A stretch of DNA of 64,000 bases from Dehalococcoidia bacterium (GCA_035310145.1 DATGEL010000093.1:44487-108486); one strand, 5' to 3'. Positions 1 through 8,643 are shown, numbered from the stretch's first letter. Notes: a model not told the origin generated them from the sequence alone. Numbers and translations: made by a program.

Positions 1-11
1 CAACCATGCCT

Positions 12-812
12 TCAGGTGTGCGCCACGCGGTCGGTGAAGCGGGCGTAGTCCTCGGCGCCGATCGATTGCGGCGCGTATTCGTAGATCGTCTTGTGGTGAC
101 CCGCCGCCTCTGAGACGCGCACGTTCTTGCGAATCGGCTCCGCCACGATGCCGTCGTAGTGTTCGGCAAGCAGGGCGACGGCGGCGCGGCTTTTGCGGTC
201 GCGCGCGTCGTAGAAGGTCGGCAGGATGGCGCGCACGCCCAGCGCGTAGCCCTCGCGCTGCATCTCGTCTACCGTGGCCAGGTGCTCCCGCGCCCCGTCG
301 AGCGCCAGGTAGTCGCAGGAGACCGGCAAGATGACCTCGGCGGCCGCGACCAGCGCGTTCATGTTCAACACATCGAGCGAGGGAGCACAGTCCAGCAGCA
401 CGAAATCGTAGGCACGGGCAACAGGCCGCAAGGCGTTGAGCAGCAGCTCCTCGCGCCGGCGGCGGCTGGTCAGTATTTCCTTCGCCTCGGCCAGGTTCTT
501 GGCGGCCGGCAGCACAGCCAGCCGCGGCCGCACCCGGTAGATCGCCGCCTCCGCGGCCAGGCCGCGCACGAGCACGTCGAAGACCGTGCGCTCTGGTTCG
601 AGGCTGAAGTACTTTGCGATCTGGCCCTGCGCGTCGAGATCAACGAGCAGTGTGTTGAAGCCGGCGGCCGCAAGCCCGGCGCCGAGATTGACGACCGTGG
701 TGGTCTTGCCGACGCCGCCCTTCTGGTTGGCGACGGCGATCGTTCGCGCAGCCAAGCGCTCCTCCCCATCTCCTTGGCCCTCCGGGCGCCGAACGCCGGC
801 ACGTGCCGGCAA
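12..812 (-). CDS. parA: ParA/Soj-family chromosome or plasmid partitioning ATPase
   Basis: A 266-residue deviant-Walker ATPase of the ParA/MinD superfamily, which forms nucleotide-dependent dimers on DNA for segregation or positioning. The Walker A motif KGGVGKTTT lies at residues 31-39. It is followed by LLVDLDAQGQ, where the usual DxDPQ has Ala for Pro, and FVLLDCAPSLDVLN. The first ~22 residues are Arg/Glu-rich and outside the fold, so a start nearer residue 22 is possible. No ParB is seen; it could lie downstream, beyond the window edge. Family call is firm; the cargo is unknown. Confidence 0.93.
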   Translation of the reverse strand: MPARAGVRRPEGQGDGEERLAARTIAVANQKGGVGKTTTVVNLGAGLAAAGFNTLLVDLDAQGQIAKYFSLEPERTVFDVLVRGLAAEAAIYRVRPRLAVLPAAKNLAEAKEILTSRRRREELLLNALRPVARAYDFVLLDCAPSLDVLNMNALVAAAEVILPVSCDYLALDGAREHLATVDEMQREGYALGVRAILPTFYDARDRKSRAAVALLAEHYDGIVAEPIRKNVRVSEAAGHHKTIYEYAPQSIGAEDYARFTDRVAHT

Positions 813-839
813 AAGCCCCCGGCAGCGACCGGGCGATGC

Positions 840-868
840 TGTTATAGCATAACAAAACTGCCGGGCAA
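840..868 (-). promoter_or_regulatory. Candidate parA promoter with palindrome over the -10
   Basis: On the minus strand TTGCCC (868-863), a 16-bp spacer and TATAAC (846-841) resemble a sigma-A promoter ahead of parA. The inverted repeat TGTTAT-AGC-ATAACA (840-854) covers the -10, so repressor or self-regulation is possible. Inferred from sequence only. Confidence 0.4.
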
Positions 869-925
869 AGGCGGGACTTGACCGCTTATCGCCTGGGCGA
901 GCGTCGGAACGAGGTCGCGCAAGGG

Positions 926-1726
926 CTACGCGACGTGCACGGTGATCCGGCAGGTGCGGCCAAGCACGATGATGTCGCCGTCCTTGAGCGGTTGCGGATC
1001 CTTGGCGAGCACGGCGGCGCCGTTGATCGTGCTGCCGTTGGTCGAGCCCAGGTCTTCGAACTTGAGCACGTCGCCCTCGCGGAAGATGCGGCCGTGGCGG
1101 CGCGAGACGGCGTGCACACGCTCGCCCGCCTCGATCACGATGTCGTTGCCGTCGAAGTCGAGTTCCGGGTAGATGCCCGACTCGGCGTCGCGCCTGCCGA
1201 TCGTCACCTCGTCGCCCTGCATCTCGTAGCGGCTGCTGGCGGCGGGCCCGCTCAGGTCGAAGGCGATCTGCAGCCCGGACGGCGGGGACGGCGGCGCGGG
1301 GATCGACATCGTCGGCGCCGCGGCGCTATCGGCGGGCGCGGGCGCGGGAGCCTGCTGATCGGTTGGGACAGCGGCCTGCGGCGGGGTCGCGGGCGTCGTG
1401 GCGGCGGCGGGCGCCGCCTCCGCCGCTGCTCCGGCGGGCGGCTGGTCGGTAAGCGGCTGGCCGCAGTTGTCGCAGAAGGCGCCCGAGACCGGCGCAGCGG
1501 CGCCGCAGTGCGGACAGGTGGTCGGCGTTGGCGGCGTCTGCAGCATGCGCTGGAACTCTGCGTCGGAGTACGCGAGCGAGCCAGCGCCCGCGGGCGAGGA
1601 GCCCGCGCCGCTGGCGCCGGCGATGGTGGCCGCCGCTGCCGCCGGCGCCGCGCTCAGATCGCTGCCGCAATCGAGGCAGTACTGCTCGCCGGCCGGATTC
1701 TCCTTACCGCAGGCTGGACATTTCAT
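926..1726 (-). CDS. Double zinc-ribbon, FHA-domain protein
   Basis: A 266-residue protein with two zinc ribbons (CPAC at 3-6 with CLDC at 17-20; CPHC with CDNC at about 72-89), an Ala/Pro-rich linker, and a C-terminal forkhead-associated domain (about 155-266). FHA hallmarks are GRR at 178-180, SRRHGRI near 209-215 and DLGSTNGSTING at 227-238. FHA domains bind phosphothreonine peptides. The gene is last in an operon with a VWA protein and a PP2C phosphatase, so it probably reads a phosphorylation state that the phosphatase erases. No kinase is in view. The start follows a GAGG Shine-Dalgarno. Confidence 0.9.
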   Translation of the reverse strand: MKCPACGKENPAGEQYCLDCGSDLSAAPAAAAATIAGASGAGSSPAGAGSLAYSDAEFQRMLQTPPTPTTCPHCGAAAPVSGAFCDNCGQPLTDQPPAGAAAEAAPAAATTPATPPQAAVPTDQQAPAPAPADSAAAPTMSIPAPPSPPSGLQIAFDLSGPAASSRYEMQGDEVTIGRRDAESGIYPELDFDGNDIVIEAGERVHAVSRRHGRIFREGDVLKFEDLGSTNGSTINGAAVLAKDPQPLKDGDIIVLGRTCRITVHVA

Positions 1727-1843
1727 CGTTCCGCCTCGATTGCGACCCCTCGGCCGCCGGTGTGTTGGTTGGACTCCGCCGCCTCTATGCTAACCGAAGC
1801 GGCAATTTCTGCGGAAGGCGTCCGCCTTCGCGGCGTGACGGGC

Positions 1844-3181
1844 TTAGCTGAGTTTGGTCGTGCCACGCGTCTGGTCGCCGGCCAGCTTGCGGGTGCCGGA
1901 GCTGACCTCGCCCTGGCGCACTTCCGACTGCATCTGCTCGATCGCCGCCATGTCGCCTTGCAGCTTTGCCGTGGCCGCGCTGTCGCCGCGCTGCTGCGCC
2001 TGCGAGAGCAGCTTGCCCGTCACCTGGCGCGCCTCGTCCAGCAGCTTGCCGGTCTGCGCCGCCTGCTCGCCGGAAAGCCGGCCGGTCTGCGTCGCCACCA
2101 CGGCCTGCTTGATCAGGTCGGCCTTGCGAAGCTCGCCGGCATAGTGATCGACCTGCACGTTGACCTGCGCCGCCAGCGAACGGTCCTCCGTGAACTCCAC
2201 GAACACCTGGCCGCCATCGGGCCGCTCCGACTGGTTGTAGGCGTTGGCACCGGGCATGTCGTACGCGATCTGCATGAAGCCGGGGCGCTTCTTGCCAGCC
2301 GCGGCCTGCGGCGGCATCGAAAAGCCGATGAGAAAGTCGCGCTCCTCCTCCGAGGCCAGATTCGGCAGGGAGATACGCACGTTGCGCTCGTCCAGGCGGT
2401 TCACCTGCAGGTCCACCGCGGCGGGGAAGACCTGCGAGACCTGGCCGATCTGCACGTTGGCGATCACGGTGAGCTGCAGCGTGGCGTTGGTGATCGTGAC
2501 GCCCTGCGTCTCCTGGAACTCCTGCGTGAGGTTGTTGACGAGCTGCTGCGAGTCCTGGATGTAGCGCGTGTTGCCGCGTGTGCGGTCGGCAATCTCGCGC
2601 AGCAGCACCTCGTTGTAGGTCTCGCCCACGCCGTAGGTCGAGATCGGCATGCTCTGCTCGTTGGCGTAGAAGTTGTTTTGCAGAAACTCCTGCAAGGGGC
2701 GGGCGTCGCTGCTGTCGTTCTGGCCGTCGGTGAAGAAGATGATGCGGCCAGCGCGGTTCTGAAGCACCGCCTGCAGCCCGCGGAAAGCCTCGCGCAGCCC
2801 CAGCGACATGTAGGTGCCGCCGCCGGCGCGAATGCGGTCGATCGCCGCGTTCGCCTGTGCCTTGCCGCCGGCGTCCATCACCGCGGGTCCAAAAGCCGTC
2901 GCCGCGGATGAGGAGAAGAGCACGAGCACGATCGTGTCGTCCGCGGTGGCCAGGTCCACGATCTCACGCACGGCGTACTTGGCCCACTCGATCTTGGTGC
3001 TGCCCTGCATCGACTCGTTCATCGAGCCGGAGACATCGAGCACGATCGCCGTGGCACGCTGCGTCGTGCCGCCCTGCACCGGCGCCTTGACCGAGGCCAG
3101 CGCGTAGTTAGCAGTGTCCGCGTCGCCGACTGTCACGTACGGGCGCAGCACCTGCGTGTTGACGCTGAACTGGTTCGCCAC
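1844..3181 (-). CDS. von Willebrand factor type A (VWA) domain protein
   Basis: About 445 residues. The VWA domain starts near residue 40 with the MIDAS motif DVSGSM and continues through GGGTYMSLGLREA and IIFFTDGQND, so it should bind a divalent metal and a protein ligand. The C-terminal ~220 residues form a beta-rich region and then a helical Gln-rich tail. No signal peptide is seen. I chose the GTG at 3181: GGAGG sits directly against the ATG at 3187 but 6 bases before this GTG. The gene lies 30 bp after the PP2C gene and 117 bp before the FHA gene. VWA/FHA/phosphatase sets are common in bacterial signalling or stress operons. Confidence 0.88.
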   Translation of the reverse strand: MANQFSVNTQVLRPYVTVGDADTANYALASVKAPVQGGTTQRATAIVLDVSGSMNESMQGSTKIEWAKYAVREIVDLATADDTIVLVLFSSSAATAFGPAVMDAGGKAQANAAIDRIRAGGGTYMSLGLREAFRGLQAVLQNRAGRIIFFTDGQNDSSDARPLQEFLQNNFYANEQSMPISTYGVGETYNEVLLREIADRTRGNTRYIQDSQQLVNNLTQEFQETQGVTITNATLQLTVIANVQIGQVSQVFPAAVDLQVNRLDERNVRISLPNLASEEERDFLIGFSMPPQAAAGKKRPGFMQIAYDMPGANAYNQSERPDGGQVFVEFTEDRSLAAQVNVQVDHYAGELRKADLIKQAVVATQTGRLSGEQAAQTGKLLDEARQVTGKLLSQAQQRGDSAATAKLQGDMAAIEQMQSEVRQGEVSSGTRKLAGDQTRGTTKLS

Positions 3182-3211
3182 ACCCATCCTCCTGCTCGCC
3201 CGCGCTGGCGG

Positions 3212-5062
3212 CTACTCCATCGCCACGAGCACGGCGGTGATGTTGTCGAACCCGCCGCGGTCGAGCGCCGTTTGCACCAGCTCGTCCACCGCGTCGGTGA
3301 AATCGTCGCCGTGGCCGCAGATCACGCGCTCCATGTGCCCGTCCGGCTCGGCCGGCGGCTCAAAATACATGTAGAGGCCGTCGCTGCAGACCAACAGCCG
3401 GTCGCCGGGCGCCAGCTCGCGGCGAAATGTCTCGAAGCCGGGGTTGTCCGTCGGCGGGTCGCTGGCGCCCAGCCAGCGGGCGATCACGTGGGCGCGCGGG
3501 TCGAGCCGCGCCTGTTCAAGCGTCATGCGGCCCGCGTCCACGACCAGGTTCACCCAGGAATGGTCGCGTGTGAGCGGCACGCAGCCCTCGCAGGTCACGC
3601 CGTAGGCGCGCGAATCGCCGCACCAGATGCCGGTAACGGTGCCGCCGACAGCGCAGGCCGCCACCAGCGTCGTGGCGTTTGCCTCGTCAAAATTGTCGTA
3701 GGGCATGGCGCTCACCTGCTGGTGGGCGACCTGGCCGGCGTCGAGCATCAGCCGATCGGCACGGTCGGCGTCGAAGTCCCGGTCGCTCCAGTGTGCCGCG
3801 ATCGCGTCGTGCAGCAGTTGCACGGTCAGCGCCGAGGCCTGTTCGCTGTGCTTACCGGCGCTGACGCCGTCCGCGACGACTGCCAGCGTGACGGGCGTGC
3901 CGTCCCAGCGCTGCCAGGTCCAGACGCCGCCCGCGTCCTGGTTGACGGGATGATGGTGGCCGATGTCGGTGAGCCAGGCGGTGCGGTGCATCGAGACGAG
4001 GCGTGTGGCGGCGCCGGCGGCCAGCAGCGCCCGCACGTCATCGAGGTCAGCCGGCCGCCGTGCCGGATCGTCGGCCAGCAGGCGGACCATCGCCTTGTGC
4101 CAGGCACGCGGATATCCGAGCGCCATGTTTGTGCAGGCGTGCATCACCGCCGCCGCGGCATATGCCCCCGCACGCCAACCGTCCACGTTCCGCTCGCCGG
4201 CGCGGATCTCCGGCGCGAGGAAGGCAGGGTCGGCCAGCAGGCCGGAGGCGAGCGGCAGGGCCGGCGCCGAGGGCTGCGGGACGAAGGCGCGGCCGCTGGC
4301 AACCACGACCTGCGCCGGCGACAGCAGCAGCAGCCGGCCCGCCTGCGACGCCCGTTGCGCCACGAGCAGCAGGTCGAGCAGCAGGGCGCCCGCGTCGCCT
4401 GAAGTCAAGCCGTCCGCCCGATCGAGCGATGCGAAACTGCCCGGCGGGCGGCTCAGTACCGCGTACGGCCCACGGGTGGCGTCGGCGCCACTCGCCAGCA
4501 CGGCGGGAATCAGCGGGCAACCCGCGGCGCTCGTCAGGGCGGCCGGGTCCAGGGCGGCGATGGTCGAGGTGAGCGCGTCGAGCTGCGCCTGCTCGCCAAA
4601 GCGCAGGACGGCGCTCGCCTGCGTCTCATCCGGCCGGCGTACGGTGCAGGTTTGCGCATCCAGCGCTTCGGCCACCACGAAGCCCATGAAGCTGTCGCCA
4701 GGGGCCAGGGGCCGGCCACCGGCCGGCTTCGCCTCGCCGCAGTCGGCGCAGTACTGCTCCGCGTCCGGGTTCTGATGGCCGCAAACGCAGATCCAGGCAT
4801 CGAGTGGCTGTGTCTCAGCTTCCGCGGGAGCAGCAGAGGGCGGATCGGGCGCCACCGGCGGCTGCGAGCCGGCGGCTTCGGCGGGGGGCGGCGCAGGAGC
4901 GGCCGGTGCGGGCCGCACTTCCACGGCGGCTACGCCGCCGGCGGCGACGGCAGCCGGCTCGGCTTCGCGCTGTGCCGCTGGCTCGGCGAGCGAGGCGCCG
5001 CACTCTTCGCAGAAATTGGCGTCGGCGGGATTGGAGGCGTTGCCGCAGTGGGGGCAGGCCAT
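3212..5062 (-). CDS. PP2C-family Ser/Thr phosphatase with N-terminal zinc ribbons
   Basis: A 616-residue protein with a CPHCG...CEECG ribbon at the N-terminus, an Ala/Pro-rich linker, a second ribbon (CVCG...CADCG), and a middle region resembling a degenerate kinase-like domain (inference only). The C-terminal PP2C domain has VVADGVSAG, WCGDSRAYG, TRDHSW, CSDGLY and DNITAVLV, which supply the metal-binding aspartates. The start at 5062 has GGAGGA five bases upstream; 72 upstream codons in frame are poor protein sequence. It probably dephosphorylates Ser/Thr targets read by the FHA partner. Confidence 0.9.
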   Translation of the reverse strand: MACPHCGNASNPADANFCEECGASLAEPAAQREAEPAAVAAGGVAAVEVRPAPAAPAPPPAEAAGSQPPVAPDPPSAAPAEAETQPLDAWICVCGHQNPDAEQYCADCGEAKPAGGRPLAPGDSFMGFVVAEALDAQTCTVRRPDETQASAVLRFGEQAQLDALTSTIAALDPAALTSAAGCPLIPAVLASGADATRGPYAVLSRPPGSFASLDRADGLTSGDAGALLLDLLLVAQRASQAGRLLLLSPAQVVVASGRAFVPQPSAPALPLASGLLADPAFLAPEIRAGERNVDGWRAGAYAAAAVMHACTNMALGYPRAWHKAMVRLLADDPARRPADLDDVRALLAAGAATRLVSMHRTAWLTDIGHHHPVNQDAGGVWTWQRWDGTPVTLAVVADGVSAGKHSEQASALTVQLLHDAIAAHWSDRDFDADRADRLMLDAGQVAHQQVSAMPYDNFDEANATTLVAACAVGGTVTGIWCGDSRAYGVTCEGCVPLTRDHSWVNLVVDAGRMTLEQARLDPRAHVIARWLGASDPPTDNPGFETFRRELAPGDRLLVCSDGLYMYFEPPAEPDGHMERVICGHGDDFTDAVDELVQTALDRGGFDNITAVLVAME

Positions 5063-5123
5063 ACGGTCCTCCGGCGCCGGCCGGGCCGGGCGCCGCGGTG
5101 TTCGCCAGGGGTGCGTATTTCTC

Positions 5124-5132
5124 AGTGTAGCA
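5124..5132 (-). promoter_or_regulatory. Candidate extended -10 of the PP2C/VWA/FHA operon
   Basis: On the minus strand the sequence reads TGCTACACT (an extended -10, TGnTAnnnT), with TTGTCA 20 bp further upstream as a weak -35. It lies 62 bp before the PP2C start and is the only promoter-like sequence I see for this operon. Confidence 0.3.
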
Positions 5133-5283
5133 TGGCGCTCAGAGGCGCTTGACAATGCTGCAAGGCGCGGCGGCAGCAGCAAAGAGGGGCAGATGCGGCA
5201 TCCGCCGCGCACACCTGCCGGCCGGCGGGCGCGCCACGATACCGATTGGCGGCGCCATCCAGGGCCACGGAGGAGCATCGTAC

Positions 5284-6315
5284 ATGCAAACGCTCGACGA
5301 TCTGCACGCCCGCCTGATCCCCTTCTGCCGCGCGCAGACCGGCGACCCGCAGGCTCTGGTCTCGCGCGTGGAGGTGATGCCGGGCCACGCGGGCTTCTCC
5401 TACGGCTTCACCGTGGACTACCGGGCCGAGAGCGGTCCGCACAGCGAATCGTTCGTGCTGCGCCTGCCGCCGCCGAACGTGAAGCTGGAAGGCACCGCCG
5501 ACGTGCTGCGCCAGGTGCGCGTGCTCGGCGCCGTGCGCGGGTCCGGCGTGCCCGTGGTGCGCGTGCGCTGGTCGGGCGACGACCCGCGCTGGTTCGACCG
5601 GCCCTACTTCGTCGTGCCCCGGCTCGCCGGCGACACGCTGCGCACCACGCCCGGCGAGTGGGGCGCGGCACTGCCGGCAGAAACGCTCAGTTTCATGGCG
5701 CGGCAGGCGATCGAGGCGCTGGCGGCCCTGCACCGCATCGACTGGCAGCAGGCGATCCCCGAGTGGGCGCCGCCGCTTGAGCCGGAAGCCGACGTGCAGC
5801 GCTGGGACCGTTTCGCCGAGCGCGCCGCCGACCCAGAGCTGGTGCGACTCTGGCCGGAGCTCAAGCGCCGGCTGCTGCAGCGGCTGCCGCGCGAACCGCG
5901 CATGGGCATCTTCCACGGCGACTTCCAGTGGTCGAATCTCTTCTACGCCACGAGCGACCACCGCCTGCTTGCCGTGATCGACTGGGAGCTGGTGGGCATC
6001 GGCCCGGTGCTGAACGACCTGGGCTGGATCATGGTCTTCAGCGATCCACAGAGCTGGGCGCATGCCGGCCGATCGACGGCGCCAATGCCCCTGCCGGCAG
6101 AATTGCAGGCCGTCTACACGGACGCGTTCGGCGCCGATCCGGGCGACGTGGCCTGGTACCGGGCGCTGGCGGGCTACAAGTTCGCGATCATCGGCGGCTT
6201 CAACCTGATGCTGCACCGCCGGGGCAAGCGCCACGACCCACACTGGGAGGAGCTGGCGCCGTCGATCCCGCGGCTGTTCGCGCGCGCGATCGAGGTGCTG
6301 GACGGCGCGCGTTGA
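5284..6315 (+). CDS. Phosphotransferase (APH/choline-kinase-like) family protein
   Basis: A 343-residue aminoglycoside-phosphotransferase-fold kinase. The catalytic loop HGDFQWSNLFY is followed by the metal-binding VIDWELVGIGP, the standard Brenner and DxD-like pair of the family. The N-lobe holds the nucleotide-binding beta strands (GFSYGFTVDY...FVLRLPPP). Members phosphorylate aminoglycosides, sugars, choline or acyl-CoA-related alcohols; with no pathway neighbour the substrate cannot be named. The start has GGAGGA eight bases upstream; 45 earlier in-frame codons are rejected. The gene is monocistronic and divergent from the PP2C operon. Confidence 0.9.
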   Translation: MQTLDDLHARLIPFCRAQTGDPQALVSRVEVMPGHAGFSYGFTVDYRAESGPHSESFVLRLPPPNVKLEGTADVLRQVRVLGAVRGSGVPVVRVRWSGDDPRWFDRPYFVVPRLAGDTLRTTPGEWGAALPAETLSFMARQAIEALAALHRIDWQQAIPEWAPPLEPEADVQRWDRFAERAADPELVRLWPELKRRLLQRLPREPRMGIFHGDFQWSNLFYATSDHRLLAVIDWELVGIGPVLNDLGWIMVFSDPQSWAHAGRSTAPMPLPAELQAVYTDAFGADPGDVAWYRALAGYKFAIIGGFNLMLHRRGKRHDPHWEELAPSIPRLFARAIEVLDGAR

Positions 6316-6330
6316 TGCGTCCTCCTCCGT

Positions 6331-7242
6331 TCAGCGCACGCCGCGCAGGCGCGGGTCGAGCACGTCGCGCAGGGCGTCGCCGAAGAGATTGAAGGCGAAG
6401 ACGGCGAGGCTGATCGCCACGCCGGGGATGATCGCCAGGTGCGGATAGGTTTCGAAGTAGCCGCCGGCCGCCTGGTTCAGCATCGAGCCCCAGGCCGGCG
6501 TCGGCGGCTGCACGCCGAGCCCGAGAAAGGAGAGCGAGGCCTCGATCAGGATGGCGATGCCGAGCACGAGCGACGCCAGCACGATGATTGGCGCCATCAC
6601 GTTGGGCAGGATATGCCGGAACATGATGCGCGTGTCCGACGCGCCGACATTGCGCGCCGCTTCCACCCACGAGGTCTCCTTCGCCGCCAGCACGGAGCCA
6701 CGCACGATCCGCGCCGGCCGCGCCATCAAGCCCACCGAGATCGCGATGAACGCCTTGGTCAGGCTCGGTCCCAGCGCCGCCACGATTGCCAGCGCCAGGA
6801 TCAGGCCGGGAAAGGCCTGGAACGCGTCGATCACGCGCATCAGCACCAAGTCGATCGTGCCGCCGAAGTAGCCGCTCACCAGGCCGATCACCGAGCCGAT
6901 CACCACGCCGATAAAGGTGCCCGCGAAGCCAACGTAGAGTGAGACCCGCGCGCCGTAGACGATGCGTGCGTACAGGTCTCGCCCGAGCTGGTCGGTGCCC
7001 AGCCAGTGCTGCGCGCTCGGGGTTTGCAGCTTCTCCCGCGGGTGCACGCGCTGATAGTCCGGCGTGATCGCGGGCGCGGAGAGCGCCGCAACGATCATCA
7101 GCATGATGATTACGGCGCCGAACGCGCCCAGCGGCTTGGCACGGGCAAAGCGCAGCACCGCATGGCCGCAGCGTCCTGGCAGCGAGCGCTCGGTCGGCAA
7201 CAGTGCCTGTTCGCCAAGGATCAGGGCCTCGCTTGCGGCCAT
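6331..7242 (-). CDS. Peptide/nickel-type ABC transporter permease (DppC/OppC family)
   Basis: A 303-residue inner-membrane permease with an N-terminal TM (GAVIIMLMIVAALSAP), a DppC-type extracytoplasmic segment (HWLGTDQLGRDLYARIVYGARVSL) and the cytoplasmic EAA loop (EAARNVGASDTRIMFRHILPN) that contacts the ATPase. The start at 7242 has GGAGGG six bases upstream; 36 upstream codons are not credible. It is last of the operon binding protein, small protein, DppB, DppC. No ATPase genes follow, so ATPases must be supplied in trans. Confidence 0.95.
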   Translation of the reverse strand: MAASEALILGEQALLPTERSLPGRCGHAVLRFARAKPLGAFGAVIIMLMIVAALSAPAITPDYQRVHPREKLQTPSAQHWLGTDQLGRDLYARIVYGARVSLYVGFAGTFIGVVIGSVIGLVSGYFGGTIDLVLMRVIDAFQAFPGLILALAIVAALGPSLTKAFIAISVGLMARPARIVRGSVLAAKETSWVEAARNVGASDTRIMFRHILPNVMAPIIVLASLVLGIAILIEASLSFLGLGVQPPTPAWGSMLNQAAGGYFETYPHLAIIPGVAISLAVFAFNLFGDALRDVLDPRLRGVR

Positions 7243-7342
7243 CGCAGCCCTCCGTGGCCGGCCAACCGATGGTTTCTTCACCCGCCCATGAGCGCGATGC
7301 CATCGGTGTCGTGCGACCGAAAAGCAGGTTTCGCAACCATGG

Positions 7343-8293
7343 CTAAGCAAACTGAATGCGCGGATTCAGCACGCCGTAGAGCAGATCCGTCGCCAGGTTA
7401 AACAGCAGCACGACCAGCACGATGAAGAGAATGGCCGTTTGCACCACGGGCCAGTCGCGCTGGTTGATCGCGTCCACCACCAGGCGGCCCATGCCGTTCA
7501 GCCCGAAGACCACCTCGATCAGCACGGTGCCGGTAATCAACGTGCCCAGCGAGACGCCCCAATACGTGATCACCGGGATCAGCGCATTCTTCAGTGCGTG
7601 CCGCCAGAGCACACCGCCTTCGCGCAGCCCTTTCGCCCGCGCGGTGCGGATGTAGTCCTCGCGCAGCACCTCGAGCATGGTCGTGCGCACCAGCCGCGTG
7701 GTGCTGGCAGAGAAGCTCAAGCCGACGATCAGGGCCGGGAACACCATCTGCACCGCGTTGCCGCCCGGATCGGTGAACGGGTTGACGAAGCCGCGCGGCG
7801 GGATCCAGTGGAACCACTTACCGAGAAACACGATCGTCAGGATCGCCACGAAGAAGCTGGGAATGGAAAGAAAGCTGATCGAGACGATCCGCGACAGGTA
7901 GTCGAGCCAGGTATCCTGGCCCACGGCCGAGATAATACCCAGCGGCACCGCCACCAGCGCCGTGACGATGAAGGCCAGCACGCCCAGCTCAAGGCTCACC
8001 GGAAACGTCTGGCGAATCGCCTTCGTCACCGGCTCGTGCAGCCAGAACGAGCGTCCCCAGTCGCCCTTGAGGCCGTTGCCGATCCATGAGGCGTACTGCA
8101 CGACCACCGGCCGGTTGAGGCCGAGCTCCTTGCGCGCCTGTTGCAGCTCGGCAGCCTGCATCCCCTGCCGCTCGCCCATCATCGTCACCAGCGCATCGCC
8201 GGGAATGACGCGCAGGATGAAAAAGGTAAAGACCGAGACGAGCAACAAGACGGGGATGCAGGCGAGCAGGCGCCGCTGAATGTACGTCGCCAT
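7343..8293 (-). CDS. Peptide-type ABC transporter permease (DppB/OppB family)
   Basis: A 316-residue permease beginning MATYIQRRLLACIP, the usual DppB N-terminus with one TM before a periplasmic loop (RVIPGDALVTMMG). Five more TMs and the EAA loop (YIRTARAKGLREGGVLWRHALKNALIP) follow. It pairs with the DppC-like permease 100 bp downstream. The start is chosen by AAAGGA about nine bases upstream. A 72-bp inverted-repeat element lies 19 bp upstream of the start, between this gene and the small protein gene. Confidence 0.95.
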   Translation of the reverse strand: MATYIQRRLLACIPVLLLVSVFTFFILRVIPGDALVTMMGERQGMQAAELQQARKELGLNRPVVVQYASWIGNGLKGDWGRSFWLHEPVTKAIRQTFPVSLELGVLAFIVTALVAVPLGIISAVGQDTWLDYLSRIVSISFLSIPSFFVAILTIVFLGKWFHWIPPRGFVNPFTDPGGNAVQMVFPALIVGLSFSASTTRLVRTTMLEVLREDYIRTARAKGLREGGVLWRHALKNALIPVITYWGVSLGTLITGTVLIEVVFGLNGMGRLVVDAINQRDWPVVQTAILFIVLVVLLFNLATDLLYGVLNPRIQFA

Positions 8294-8312
8294 GGCGCAT
8301 CGTCCTTTAGAC

Positions 8313-8384
8313 ATGGTTTCAAAACCGGCTCGATCGTCGTGTGCTGCGCGTGCATGACCACCAGAATGCCGGTTTTGAAACCAT
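8313..8384. repeat. 72-bp element with 17-bp terminal inverted repeats, copy 1
   Basis: Left arm ATGGTTTCAAAACCGGC (8313-8329) and right arm GCCGGTTTTGAAACCAT (8368-8384) are perfect inverted repeats around a 38-bp core. A second copy with nearly the same arms and length but a different core is at 19503-19575. It sits inside the ABC transporter operon. There is no T-run after the stem, so it is probably a small mobile (MITE/REPIN-like) or mRNA-structure element rather than a simple terminator. Confidence 0.75.
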
Positions 8385-8405
8385 CTGTTAGCCAGTCCTC
8401 GATCG

Positions 8406-8612
8406 TCAGGTGCAGCAGCCACTGGGCGCGGGGTCCAGCGAAAGGCCCAGCCGCTGCACGCGGTCGAAGAAGCCATCGCGAATCGAGGCCACGTCCTCGG
8501 CGCTCAGCCCCAGCCGCGCCAGCTCGTCATCTGAGAGCGCTTCATAGCGCCGCTGGGCGCTCAGATCGCGCGCGGCTTCTTTGGCCAGATCGACCATCAC
8601 TTCCAGGCTCAT
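8406..8612 (-). CDS. Small acidic protein ending Gly-Cys-Cys-Thr, possible RiPP precursor
   Basis: A 68-residue protein, too small for a family call by eye. It starts MSLEVMVDLAKEAARD, has an acidic amphipathic middle (YEALSDDELARLGLSAEDV, then SIRDGFFDRV) and ends SLDPAPSGCCT. GAGGAG lies six bases before the ATG, so it is probably translated. It lies 31 bp after the peptide-binding protein gene and upstream of the permeases, all co-oriented. A helical leader-like part plus a short Cys-Cys tail resembles Nif11-like or Franean1_4349-type peptide precursors, but no modification enzyme is nearby. Alternative: an operon-specific regulatory or chaperone-like peptide. Confidence 0.7.
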   Translation of the reverse strand: MSLEVMVDLAKEAARDLSAQRRYEALSDDELARLGLSAEDVASIRDGFFDRVQRLGLSLDPAPSGCCT

Positions 8613-8643
8613 GACTGTCTCCTCTCCCGCTGCCAGGCGTCGA

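Noticed and set aside
878..2911. Long plus-strand reading frame of 677 residues
   Set aside because: Antisense to the FHA and VWA genes. It is rich in Arg/Ala/Gly/His/Leu with no motifs, which is typical shadow coding in GC-rich DNA.
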